Of a DNA stretch of 6,208 nucleotides, positions 1 through 5,982 are shown piece after piece. Source of the DNA: JAXDLK01 sp034666665 (GTDB lineage: Bacteria; Desulfobacterota; Binatia; JACPRU01). Position numbers and translations under genes: made by a program. Location of the stretch: assembly GCA_034666665.1 (NCBI GenBank), contig JAXDLK010000106.1, positions 1-6,208 of the forward strand. The letters run 5' to 3'. The notes beneath the pieces are model-generated. The model did no database searches. It was not told the origin of the DNA and saw nothing but the letters and a program-made list of their open reading frames with translations. Numbering within the stretch: the stretch's first letter is position 1; each line of letters opens with the position of its first letter.

Positions 1-1138
1 CCTCGCGGCTGTCGAGCAGCGCCAGGTGGTTGGTGCCGTAGCAGGTGTATGACTCCGTGAAGCGAAGCGTTCGCTCGGTCTCCGGATGTTGCCCGAGGGC
101 GCTTCGCAGCGGCACCAGACCGTCGCCGAGCAGACGATCCTTGAGGTCGCCTTCGCGACCACCCAGCGTCGCCGCCACGGCGTAGCATTCGACGCCGGCC
201 GGAAGCGGCACGACGCGGCGAGCATCCGGACTCCTCTCGAAGCGGTCGCGATCCTGCCAGTCGTCTTCCACGACGCTGCCGTAGCGGAGGTCCGTGACCC
301 CCGCGCTCCGCAGCATCGGCAGCCGCGCCAGCGGCGCCGAGTACGGGCTCATCGCGATCAGGCTCTCGAGCCAGTTGCCGCCGCGCTCGAGCGGCGCGCC
401 GTGATGCGGCGTGCCGAGGAAGACGACCTTGCGGAGACGTCGGAGCCAGCCATGGCCCGCGGCCTCGCCGTAGTGACACGCGCTCCGCGTCACCAGCCCG
501 CCCATGCTGTGACCGAGGATGAGGAGCTCCTCGACGGGCACCGGCCAGCGGGCGATCAGCGTCTCCAGCATCTCCGCGAGCTCGCGGCCGTTCGTGGAGA
601 CGTGTCGTCCGCTGTTGTAGCGGACGTACAGCGGCGTGTAGCCGAGGTCGCGCGCCAGCGCCGCGGCGTGATCGTGGCCGTTCCGCGTCCAGTGAAGGTC
701 GCTCATGCAGAGGCCGTGGACGACCACCAGCACCTTGCCGCGGGCGTGGGGCAGAGCCGCGGCCAATCCCGACGTCTCGAGCTCGAGCGCGCGCGCTTCG
801 TGACGAAAGCACATCGACAGCGCCAGCGGGTTCTCGCTGGCGACGAGATAATCGCCGAGCACGCCGTTCAGTGCCGCGAGCCACACCTCCCGTCCCGCCG
901 GCGAGGGATCGCCGCGCTCGGCGGCGCTCAGCTGCGCGAGGATCGCATCGAGGCTGTCGCGGAGCCCGCGATTCACCAGCCGTACGTTCGAATAGACGAA
1001 CCCGGTGATGCCCGACGTCCGTCCCTCGACCGGTTTGCCGAGGAGCGGAGGTACGCGTGAGATGTTCAGGTGCATCGCCTCGACGATGTCGGTGATTCGC
1101 TCGACCGCGTCGAAGGCGAGACGGACGATGCCGCGCAG
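1..1138 (-). CDS. PGAP1-like alpha/beta hydrolase (lipase/esterase fold), 3' end cut by window edge
   Basis: This frame has no stop from position 1 to beyond 1138 and was read by hand. The product is a serine hydrolase probably acting on an ester or lipid; the substrate is unknown. Numbering from CTG 1138, an N-terminal region (about 1-60) with DLRGIVRLAFDAV- and GITGFVYSNVR-like segments precedes the fold. Next come the strand and oxyanion turn VLVVVHGLCMSDLHW (H141), the nucleophile elbow GHSMGG (S211), FLGTPHHGAP (240-249), GDGLVP (candidate acid D339) and YGTNHLALL (candidate H371). All triad positions are present, and at least 379 codons lie in the window. The N-terminal segment matches what I recall of this family, so a start at ATG 1075 would probably cut real protein. 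The only upstream in-frame initiator is CTG 1138, with GGGAG seven bases before it. No signal peptide is evident. It is the last gene seen of the lexA-to-hydrolase run. The fold call is firm; the start and function are not. Confidence 0.85.
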   Translation of the reverse strand, partial: MRGIVRLAFDAVERITDIVEAMHLNISRVPPLLGKPVEGRTSGITGFVYSNVRLVNRGLRDSLDAILAQLSAAERGDPSPAGREVWLAALNGVLGDYLVASENPLALSMCFRHEARALELETSGLAAALPHARGKVLVVVHGLCMSDLHWTRNGHDHAAALARDLGYTPLYVRYNSGRHVSTNGRELAEMLETLIARWPVPVEELLILGHSMGGLVTRSACHYGEAAGHGWLRRLRKVVFLGTPHHGAPLERGGNWLESLIAMSPYSAPLARLPMLRSAGVTDLRYGSVVEDDWQDRDRFERSPDARRVVPLPAGVECYAVAATLGGREGDLKDRLLGDGLVPLRSALGQHPETERTLRFTESYTCYGTNHLALLDSRE

Positions 1139-1140
1139 AT

Positions 1141-1301
1141 CTACTCTCCCGGGCCGGTGGGGAACTGTTCCGGCAGCTTGCCGATCACGTCGTCCGACGG
1201 CTTGCCGCCCTTGCGGCTCGGATGGCCGAAACCGTGCTCGCCTTTTTCCCTTCCTCGATGATCGCCTGCAGCGCGGACTGCAGCCGCGCGTGGTCGGGCA
1301 A
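1141..1301 (-). CDS. Small hypothetical protein with an apparent -1 frameshift
   Basis: I do not recognise this family. From TTG 1301 the frame reads PDHARLQSALQAIIEEGKK, an amphipathic helix-like segment, then loses protein-like character and stops at TGA 1185-1187. The frame one base back reads GEHGFGHPSRKGGKP, then SDDVIGKLPEQFPTGPGE, and stops at TAG 1141-1143. The two halves join cleanly if the ribosome slips back one base, or if one A was lost, at GGGAAAAAGG (1241-1250). The joined product would be 53 residues, hydrophilic, rich in Lys and Gly, with no signal or membrane segment. The run G AAA AAG resembles the dnaX slippery heptamer A AAA AAG except in its first base. Alternatives are an assembly error in the homopolymer, a decayed gene, or chance. 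GTG 1311 is another possible start but is in the second frame. The stop lies two bases before the proposed hydrolase start. Confidence 0.45.
1146..1150 (-). promoter_or_regulatory. Shine-Dalgarno supporting a CTG start for the hydrolase
   Basis: On the minus strand GGGAG lies seven bases upstream of CTG at 1138. No ATG, GTG or TTG occurs in the hydrolase frame between about 1260 and 1076, so this site is the best support for the CTG start. It overlaps the last codons of the small ORF ending at TAG 1141-1143, which would couple the two genes. Confidence 0.35.
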
Positions 1302-1307
1302 GCTCGG

Positions 1308-1451
1308 TCACGGCGCCGCGTCCGACGATGCGCTTCGTCCGAGCGCGATCGCGAGAGCTCCGACGATCACTGCGGCCCTCGTGCCGCGGTGCGGGCCCTC
1401 GCGGAGATCGCGCTCGCTCCCGGCCGCAGGCGAACACGTCAGTCGGCGCAT
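1308..1451 (-). CDS. Small ORF directly after hemW (47 aa), unrecognised
   Basis: This ATG lies 14 bases past the hemW stop behind a very good Shine-Dalgarno (AGGAG, nine-base spacer), so initiation here is plausible. The product starts MRRLTCSPAAGSE, has a charged stretch, then a short hydrophobic segment AAVIVGALAIALG (about 27-39), and ends at TGA 1308-1310. It might be a tiny membrane peptide, a leader peptide, or the first part of a longer protein disrupted by a frame error, because the following frames are also disturbed. Codon use is only moderately GC3-biased, so coding status is doubtful apart from the ribosome site. Confidence 0.3.
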   Translation of the reverse strand: MRRLTCSPAAGSERDLREGPHRGTRAAVIVGALAIALGRSASSDAAP

Positions 1452-1460
1452 CGAAGGTTT

Positions 1461-1465
1461 CTCCT
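1461..1465 (-). promoter_or_regulatory. Strong Shine-Dalgarno after hemW
   Basis: AGGAG on the minus strand follows the hemW TGA by one base and precedes ATG 1451 by nine bases. It is the main evidence that translation starts in this gap rather than the gap being plain spacer. Confidence 0.5.
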
Positions 1466-2608
1466 TCAGACGAGGTTGGTGAATACCGAGTCCGCGACCA
1501 TCAAGCCGCGCGCGGTGAGACGCAGCGCGTGGCGATCGCGCTCGACCAGACCGCGCGCGACCATCTCGCCGAGGCCGGGCAACAGGTCGTCGACCTCCAC
1601 GCCGAAGCGGCGACGGAAGCTCTCCTCGGTGAAGCCGTCCGCGAGCCGCAGGTTCAGGAACGCGAACTCTCCGGCGGAGGCGTCGCGATCGAGCGTCTCG
1701 TCGAAGACGCGCGCGGCGCCCTGTCCGAGCGCGCGCCGCGCGTACGCCTCGGGATCCTTCTCGTTCGACCACCGCCGCCCGCCGTCCGCGAGCGGCTCGT
1801 ACGAGTGCGCTCCCGCCCCGACGCCGAGGTACGCTCCGCCGGTCCAGTAGTTGAGGTTGTGGCGGCACTCGCGCCCCGGCCGCGCGAAGTTGGAAACCTC
1901 GTACGCGCGGTATCCCGATTCGGCGAGCCGAGCGCGCGCCTCCTCGAACATCGCCGCCTCGAGGTCGTCGGCCGCCGGCACCAGCCGGCCTTCTCGCCGG
2001 AGGGCGTGAAACGGAGTCTCCTCCTCGTAGGTGAGGTTGTACGCCGACACGTGCTCCGGCTCGAACGAGATCGCGGTGTCGAGGTCGGCCCGCCAGTCGT
2101 CGAGGCTCTGACCGGGAACCGCGAAGATCAGGTCGAGGCTGACGTCGTCGAACCCCGCGGCGCGGGCGGTCAGCGGCGCCACGCGCGTGTCTTCGACGGT
2201 GTGCAGCCGACCGAGGACCTTGAGGACGTGCGGCTGAAACGACTGGATGCCGAAGGACACGCGCCGGACGCCGGCCTCACGATAGCCGCGCAGCCGCTCC
2301 ACCGTGACGGTCCCCGGATTCGCCTCGAGCGTGACCTCTGCCTCCGGCAGCACGACGAAAAGCTCCGCCGCCGTCTCGAGGATGCGGCCGATCGACTGCG
2401 GCGCGAAGAGCGACGGCGTGCCTCCTCCGAAGAAGACCGTTGCGAGGCGTGCCCCATGCCAGGCAGTGGCGCCGCGGAGCTCGGCCACGAGCGCGTCGAC
2501 GTATCGCTCTTCCGGCCACGTCGTGGCCGCGTGCGAGTTGAAGTCGCAGTACGGGCATTTCGTCCGGCACCACGGGACGTGGACGTAGAGCCCGAAGCTG
2601 TCGATCAC
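1466..2608 (-). CDS. hemW: Radical SAM heme chaperone HemW (HemN-like)
   Basis: HemW binds heme and delivers it to cytoplasmic or membrane hemoproteins. It is a HemN relative often annotated as oxygen-independent coproporphyrinogen oxidase-like. From GTG 2608 the protein has 380 residues, the usual HemW length. Near the N-terminus YVHVPWCRTKCPYCDFNSH carries the 4Fe-4S ligands C14, C18 and C21 and the CDFN signature. It continues with FFGGGTPS (59-66) for SAM binding, LEANPGT (94-100), RVSFGIQSF (116-124), HVSAYNLTYEEETP (186-199) and HNLNYW (250-255), a motif associated with heme binding in HemW, then GVGAGAHSY (262-270) and a winged-helix-like C-terminal domain. The same frame is open upstream to 2761, but homology begins at IDSFGLYVHVPW. 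The GTG overlaps the stop of the HAD gene as GTGA, which favours this start and implies translational coupling. HemN itself has an extra N-terminal region that is absent here. Confidence 0.95.
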   Translation of the reverse strand: MIDSFGLYVHVPWCRTKCPYCDFNSHAATTWPEERYVDALVAELRGATAWHGARLATVFFGGGTPSLFAPQSIGRILETAAELFVVLPEAEVTLEANPGTVTVERLRGYREAGVRRVSFGIQSFQPHVLKVLGRLHTVEDTRVAPLTARAAGFDDVSLDLIFAVPGQSLDDWRADLDTAISFEPEHVSAYNLTYEEETPFHALRREGRLVPAADDLEAAMFEEARARLAESGYRAYEVSNFARPGRECRHNLNYWTGGAYLGVGAGAHSYEPLADGGRRWSNEKDPEAYARRALGQGAARVFDETLDRDASAGEFAFLNLRLADGFTEESFRRRFGVEVDDLLPGLGEMVARGLVERDRHALRLTARGLMVADSVFTNLV

Positions 2609-3234
2609 GGCGAGGTGAGAAGGCTCTCGAGCTCGGCGAGCGTCGAGATCACGTGGTCGGCGTCGCCGTCCCGCTCTCCGGATTCGGAGATCCAGACGGT
2701 GCGCATGCCGAGCGCCTTGGCCGGCGGCAGGTTCTGCGGCGCGTCGTCGATCAGGCAGCACGCCGCCGGCTCGACTCCGAGTGCCTCGAGCACCGCCCGG
2801 TACGCCGCGGGCTCCGGCTTCGGCACGTACGCGCGGTCATCGAGCCCGAAGACCCGCTCGAATGCGGTGCCGATGCCGAGGAGCTCGAGGACGCGCGAGC
2901 CGTGGAGCCGCGACCCGTTCGTGAAGATCACCTTCCGGCCCGGCAGGCGGCGGAGCAGCGTCCCGAGGTCCTCGTCCGTGCCCAGCAGATCCGAGAGATC
3001 CACCTCGTGGATGAACTCCAGGTAGTCCATCGGATCGACGTCGTACGCAGCCATCAGCCCGCGAAGCGTGGTGCCGTGCTCGCGCCAGAACCGCCGCCGC
3101 AGCGAATCGACCTCGGCCTCGGCGATGCCCATGCGGTCGCGGAGGTAGTCGTTGATCCGCCGGTCGATCCGCGGGACTACCCCGAGGCGCCGCGAATAGA
3201 GCGTCTCGTCGAGATCGAAGAGCAGCACGTCCAA
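2605..3234 (-). CDS. HAD-superfamily hydrolase, pyrimidine 5'-nucleotidase type
   Basis: Probably a cytoplasmic Mg-dependent phosphatase of the Sdt1-like pyrimidine 5'-nucleotidase group, which dephosphorylates nucleoside monophosphates. The exact substrate is not readable from sequence. The 209 residues carry all HAD motifs: LLFDLDETLY (nucleophile D7, acid D9), VIFTNGS (T105), PKPEPAAY (K139) and CCLIDDAPQN (D163, D164). The helical cap of about residues 15-85 fits the subfamily, as does NGSRLHGSRVLELLGI after motif II. The start at TTG 3234 is ten bases past the lexA stop; GTG 3228 is a nearly equal alternative, since both lie just before motif I and neither has a strong Shine-Dalgarno. 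The gene ends in a GTGA overlap with hemW. Sitting between lexA and hemW, it is probably co-transcribed with them, which would expose it to SOS control. Confidence 0.9.
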   Translation of the reverse strand: MDVLLFDLDETLYSRRLGVVPRIDRRINDYLRDRMGIAEAEVDSLRRRFWREHGTTLRGLMAAYDVDPMDYLEFIHEVDLSDLLGTDEDLGTLLRRLPGRKVIFTNGSRLHGSRVLELLGIGTAFERVFGLDDRAYVPKPEPAAYRAVLEALGVEPAACCLIDDAPQNLPPAKALGMRTVWISESGERDGDADHVISTLAELESLLTSP

Positions 3235-3244
3235 GCGCCGGACT

Positions 3245-3850
3245 CTATCTGTATTTGCGCATCACGGCGACCACGACGCCGCGGATCTCGAGGTCCTTGT
3301 CCCGAGCGATGATCGGCTCCATCCGGTCGTTCGCGGGCTGCAGGCGGATCTTCCCGCCCCGCTCGCGGAAGAAGCGCTTGACGGTCGCCTGTCCGTCGAG
3401 GATCGCGACCACGGTCTCGCCGTTCTCGGCCGTCGCACGCTGCTCGACGACGACGAAGTCGCCATCGAGGATGCCGTCGCCGATCATCGAATCGCCCTTC
3501 ACCCGCAGGACGAAGCTCTGCTCGCGGCGGACGAGATCCTCGGGAACCGCGAGCGACTCGGCGGTCTCGATCGCTTCGATCGGGGTGCCCGCCGCGACCG
3601 TGCCGACGAGCGGGAGCTCGACGGCAGCCGTCCGCCTGCGCTGCGGCACGATCTGGATCGCCCGGCTGAGGTTTTCCTTTCGCCGGATGAGCCGCTTCTG
3701 CTCGAGGTTCGTCAGGTGCTTGTGCACCGTCGCCAGCGACGACAATCCGAAGTGCGCGCCGATCTCCTCGAGGGTCGGGGCATAGCCGTGCTTGTGGATA
3801 TATTCGTCCAGATAATCGTAGAGCTCTTTCTGTCGCTTCGTCAGGATCAT
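3245..3850 (-). CDS. lexA: LexA, SOS-response repressor and self-cleaving S24 protease
   Basis: LexA represses DNA-damage genes and is inactivated when RecA filaments stimulate its self-cleavage. The 201 residues match the usual length. The N-terminal winged helix (1-70) reads MILTKRQKELYDYL, PTLEEIGAHFGL and SSLATVHKHLTNLEQKRLIRR. The recognition helix resembles the Bacillus-type TVHGHL more than the E. coli type, so a non-enterobacterial operator is expected. The linker holds the cleavage bond Ala87-Gly88 in GTVAAGTP. The catalytic domain has the Ser nucleophile in VKGDSMIGDGI (S121) and the general base in ATVKRFF (K158), so it should be active. It ends EIRGVVVAVMRKYR, typical of the family. 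ATG 3850 has GGAGG seven bases upstream. It lies 64 bp after the kinase stop and ten bases before the HAD gene; autoregulation of the run is likely. Confidence 0.97.
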   Translation of the reverse strand: MILTKRQKELYDYLDEYIHKHGYAPTLEEIGAHFGLSSLATVHKHLTNLEQKRLIRRKENLSRAIQIVPQRRRTAAVELPLVGTVAAGTPIEAIETAESLAVPEDLVRREQSFVLRVKGDSMIGDGILDGDFVVVEQRATAENGETVVAILDGQATVKRFFRERGGKIRLQPANDRMEPIIARDKDLEIRGVVVAVMRKYR

Positions 3851-3857
3851 GGTCGGC

Positions 3858-3862
3858 CCTCC
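3858..3862 (-). promoter_or_regulatory. lexA Shine-Dalgarno
   Basis: GGAGG on the minus strand lies seven bases before the lexA ATG. It is nearly ideal and fixes the start. Confidence 0.7.
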
Positions 3863-3876
3863 GCCGGCGGACGTAC

Positions 3877-3904
3877 ACTACAGCGAACGGAAGGCGAAGC
3901 GCAA
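3877..3904 (-). promoter_or_regulatory. Candidate lexA promoter and operator region
   Basis: On the minus strand TTGCGC (3904-3899) and TGTAGT (3882-3877), 16 bases apart, are weak -35 and -10 matches (three and four of six). Transcription would start near 3870 and give a short leader holding the GGAGG site. No E. coli CTGT-N8-ACAG, Bacillus GAAC-N4-GTTC or alphaproteobacterial GTTC-N7-GTTC box is present. The only symmetry is GTA-GTG-TAC at 3881-3873. The operator therefore remains unidentified. Confidence 0.25.
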
Positions 3905-3914
3905 GAGGCGGGCG

Positions 3915-5240
3915 TCAGCGGACGACGGGCGAAGCGTCGCTCTTCCGCACGTATCCGTCGGGCCGGCCGGAAACCGAGCGCACCGCGAGGTAGGGACCGG
4001 ACGCGTCGACGACCTTCACCTCGGTCGGCGGCTGCAGCCAGGCGATGACCTCGGCCGCGTCGTCCGGTGTACGCCGGACCGGCGTCCGGACGAGCACGCG
4101 GTACCACACGGGGCTCGACTCCGTCGGTGCGGTGAACGACGGGGCGGCGGGAGCGGCCGCCAGCGACAGCGGGCCGGCGGAGCCCGCGGTCGTCGTATCC
4201 GGCTGGCTAGCGGGGACGAGCGGGTTCGCGGAACGCGACGAGGCACCGAACAACGCGCCGATCGACCAGAAGAGGAGCGCGACGGAGATCGCCGACGCCG
4301 AGCCGAGCACGATCGCGCGCATCATGCCGGTGCGTTGCAGCATCGGCGACAGTCGCGGCGGCGTCACGTCGCCGGGGGCGGCGGGCAAGTCGTCACCCAC
4401 GAGTAGCTCGCGAAGACGTGCCCAGCGCATCGGATCGAGCTGCTCGGCATCGATCAGAGCGGAGAGGAAGCTCGCGAGATCGGGGAAGCGATCGGCGGGC
4501 TCCTTCGAGAGCGCCCGCTCGAAGACCGATCGCACGCGTGGATCGAGACTCGGCGGGAAGACGGGCGCCTCCGTCGCGATCCGGTAGAAGACGACTGAGC
4601 GGTCGTCTCCCGGGTAGGGGACGGTTCCGGTGTAGACCTCGAACGCGACGACGGCGAAGGCGTAGAGGTCCGTCGCCTTCGACGACGGCTCGCCGCGAAG
4701 CAGCTCGGGAGCGAGATAGGCGGGCGTGCCGAGCGTGCGGCCGGTCTCCGGACCGGGGCGGCCGACGTCACTCGCCACCCCGAAATCCATCAGCTTGACC
4801 CGCCGCTCATTGCCCACGATCAGGTTCTGCGACTTCACGTCGCGGTGGATGATGCCGGCGTCGTGCGCAGCGCGGAGCGCGCGTCCGGCTTGGATCAAAA
4901 TGCGCAGCCGGGCGTCCGGATCGAGGTCGCCATCGCCCAAGAACACGGAGAGGCTCTGTCCCTCCACGTGCTCCATGGCGATGAACGGACCGACGACGAC
5001 GTCCTCGCCGACGTCGAAGATCGTCACCACGTTCGGATGCGCCAGGCGCGCGGAGATCTCGGCCTCGCGGCGGAAGCGTGCGAGCAACCGCTCGCGCTCG
5101 GATGCAGGACCGGGGATGACCTTGATCGCCACCCGTCGCCCCAGCGCCGGATCCTCGGCGAGATAGACGACGCCCATGCCTCCACGACCGAGGATGCGAG
5201 TGACGCGGTAACGGCCGATCGTTTGCGGCAGGTCGGTCAT
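3915..5240 (-). CDS. Transmembrane Ser/Thr protein kinase (PknB/Hanks type) with C-terminal SH3-like domain
   Basis: A eukaryotic-type kinase that phosphorylates Ser/Thr of unknown targets in response to an unknown signal. Of 441 residues, about 11-265 form the kinase domain: glycine loop GRGGMGVVYLAED (18-30), VAIK (K40), helix-C Glu in RFRREAE (E59), catalytic loop HRDVKSQN (D134, N139), DFG (152-154) and APE (177-179). All key residues are present, so it should be active. A cytoplasmic linker leads to one membrane helix at about 309-331 (IVLGSASAISVALLFWSIGAL), then a Pro/Ala/Ser/Thr-rich spacer. An extracytoplasmic beta-rich domain of about 380-441 (VRTPVRRTPDDAAEVIAW to GRPDGYVRKSDA) looks like a bacterial SH3 domain, which in other proteins can bind peptidoglycan or peptides. 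There are no PASTA repeats. The start ATG 5240 places MTDLPQTIGRYRV just before the glycine loop; the nearest Shine-Dalgarno (AGGGGAG) is 13 bases away, rather far. It is divergent from the beta-barrel gene and upstream of lexA. Confidence 0.95.
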   Translation of the reverse strand: MTDLPQTIGRYRVTRILGRGGMGVVYLAEDPALGRRVAIKVIPGPASERERLLARFRREAEISARLAHPNVVTIFDVGEDVVVGPFIAMEHVEGQSLSVFLGDGDLDPDARLRILIQAGRALRAAHDAGIIHRDVKSQNLIVGNERRVKLMDFGVASDVGRPGPETGRTLGTPAYLAPELLRGEPSSKATDLYAFAVVAFEVYTGTVPYPGDDRSVVFYRIATEAPVFPPSLDPRVRSVFERALSKEPADRFPDLASFLSALIDAEQLDPMRWARLRELLVGDDLPAAPGDVTPPRLSPMLQRTGMMRAIVLGSASAISVALLFWSIGALFGASSRSANPLVPASQPDTTTAGSAGPLSLAAAPAAPSFTAPTESSPVWYRVLVRTPVRRTPDDAAEVIAWLQPPTEVKVVDASGPYLAVRSVSGRPDGYVRKSDASPVVR

Positions 5241-5331
5241 CGTCGGCTGTACGCTCCCCTAAACACGGGACCTGCGTGCGCGCTTCGTTTTCACGACCTC
5301 ATTGTTATACAGAAGCCTCGGAGGGACGGCG
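5241..5331. promoter_or_regulatory. Divergent promoter region, kinase versus beta-barrel
   Basis: These 91 bases between two outward-facing genes must hold promoters for both. A relatively AT-rich patch around 5301-5311 reads TATACA (5306-5311) on the plus strand and TATAAC (5309-5304) on the minus strand, so overlapping -10 elements are possible. A weak plus-strand -35, TTCGTT (5284-5289), lies 16 bases from TATACA. I see no convincing minus-strand -35. Confidence 0.4.
5320..5324 (+). promoter_or_regulatory. Shine-Dalgarno of the beta-barrel gene
   Basis: GGAGG lies seven bases before ATG 5332. It settles this start over the in-frame TTG at 5302, which would put ten extra residues ahead of the signal peptide. 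Confidence 0.75.
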
Positions 5332-5973
5332 ATGAGACCTGCGACGTGGAAGTGGCTCGCTGTGGTCGGTGGAGCTCTGGTCTTCGCCACCGAGTCTCTC
5401 GCAATCTACGTACCGAATCCCGCCGGCCGCTGGGCCGGTAGGCACTTCTTTCTCGCCGGCGATTTTCAGTACAACGCCAGCAAGGACCTCGACGACGGGG
5501 CGCGGGACGCGGACGACACGGTCGGCTTCTTCGTGCGTCCCGGCTACACGGTCGCACCCAACGTGATCGTCTACGGCCGCTTCGGCGTGCAGGACGCCGA
5601 TCGGCTCGACACCAACTTCGCCTGGGGGTTCGGCGGACAGGGTGCGTACCCGATTCCCGACATCCCGGAGCTGGCCGTCGGCGGCGCCTTCGACTTCCTC
5701 TACTGGTCGAGCGAGGATCGCCGCGCGCGCGACGTCGACTGGGTCGAGTTCCAGTTCACGCCCGGCGTCAGCTACAACGTCCCCCGGGTTCCCGAGCTCA
5801 CTCCGTACGCGGGCGCGATGTTCGACTTCATCGCCGGCGACGCCAACGAGGGCGATCCCTTCGGCCTGGTCTTCGGCACGAACTACGACGTCACCAACCG
5901 CGTGCGCCTCGACGGACAGCTGAGGGTGATCAGCGAGACAGGCTTCCTGTTCTCCGCCGGGTACATGTTCTAG
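5332..5973 (+). CDS. Outer-membrane beta-barrel protein, small (213 aa), function unknown
   Basis: Probably a small eight-stranded-type outer-membrane barrel, not assignable to a named family. The N-terminus MRPATWKWLAVVGGALVFA is a signal peptide: short basic start, hydrophobic core, likely cut after SLA (22-24). The mature part alternates polar and hydrophobic residues with aromatic girdle positions and Gly/Asp turns. Examples are HFFLAGDFQYNAS, TVGFFVRPGYTVAPNVIVYGRFG, VEFQFTPGVSYNV and the final strand FLFSAGYMF. The terminal Phe preceded by alternating hydrophobics is the usual signal for BAM-mediated insertion. There is no peptidoglycan-binding OmpA domain and no lipobox. It is monocistronic within the window: a divergent kinase upstream, a terminator-like hairpin ten bases downstream. 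The kinase's periplasmic domain and this barrel both act in the envelope, but a direct link is speculation. It could be an adhesion-type, OmpW-like or purely structural barrel. Confidence 0.85.
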   Translation: MRPATWKWLAVVGGALVFATESLAIYVPNPAGRWAGRHFFLAGDFQYNASKDLDDGARDADDTVGFFVRPGYTVAPNVIVYGRFGVQDADRLDTNFAWGFGGQGAYPIPDIPELAVGGAFDFLYWSSEDRRARDVDWVEFQFTPGVSYNVPRVPELTPYAGAMFDFIAGDANEGDPFGLVFGTNYDVTNRVRLDGQLRVISETGFLFSAGYMF

Positions 5974-5982
5974 CTGCCCGGG

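Noticed and set aside
86..1060. A 324-codon plus-strand open frame with an ATG
   Set aside because: It is antisense to the alpha/beta hydrolase, which has a full set of catalytic motifs. The plus-strand translation is Arg/Ala-rich with no recognisable motif, as expected of a GC-rich shadow frame.
2609..2761. N-terminal extension of hemW to an upstream in-frame start
   Set aside because: The extra residues are Arg-rich, overlap the HAD gene and precede the point where HemW homology starts. The GTGA overlap at 2605-2608 gives a better start.
1328..3025. A 565-codon plus-strand open frame, the longest in the window
   Set aside because: It lies opposite hemW and the HAD gene. Its translation is Arg/Val/Glu-rich and low in complexity, with no domain; long antisense frames arise easily at this GC content.
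3851..3914. Terminator between the kinase and lexA
   Set aside because: No stem followed by a T run is visible on the minus strand, so readthrough from the kinase into lexA cannot be excluded.
5302..5331. TTG start ten codons upstream for the beta-barrel gene
   Set aside because: It has no Shine-Dalgarno and would put ten residues in front of a normal signal peptide, while ATG 5332 has GGAGG at seven bases.
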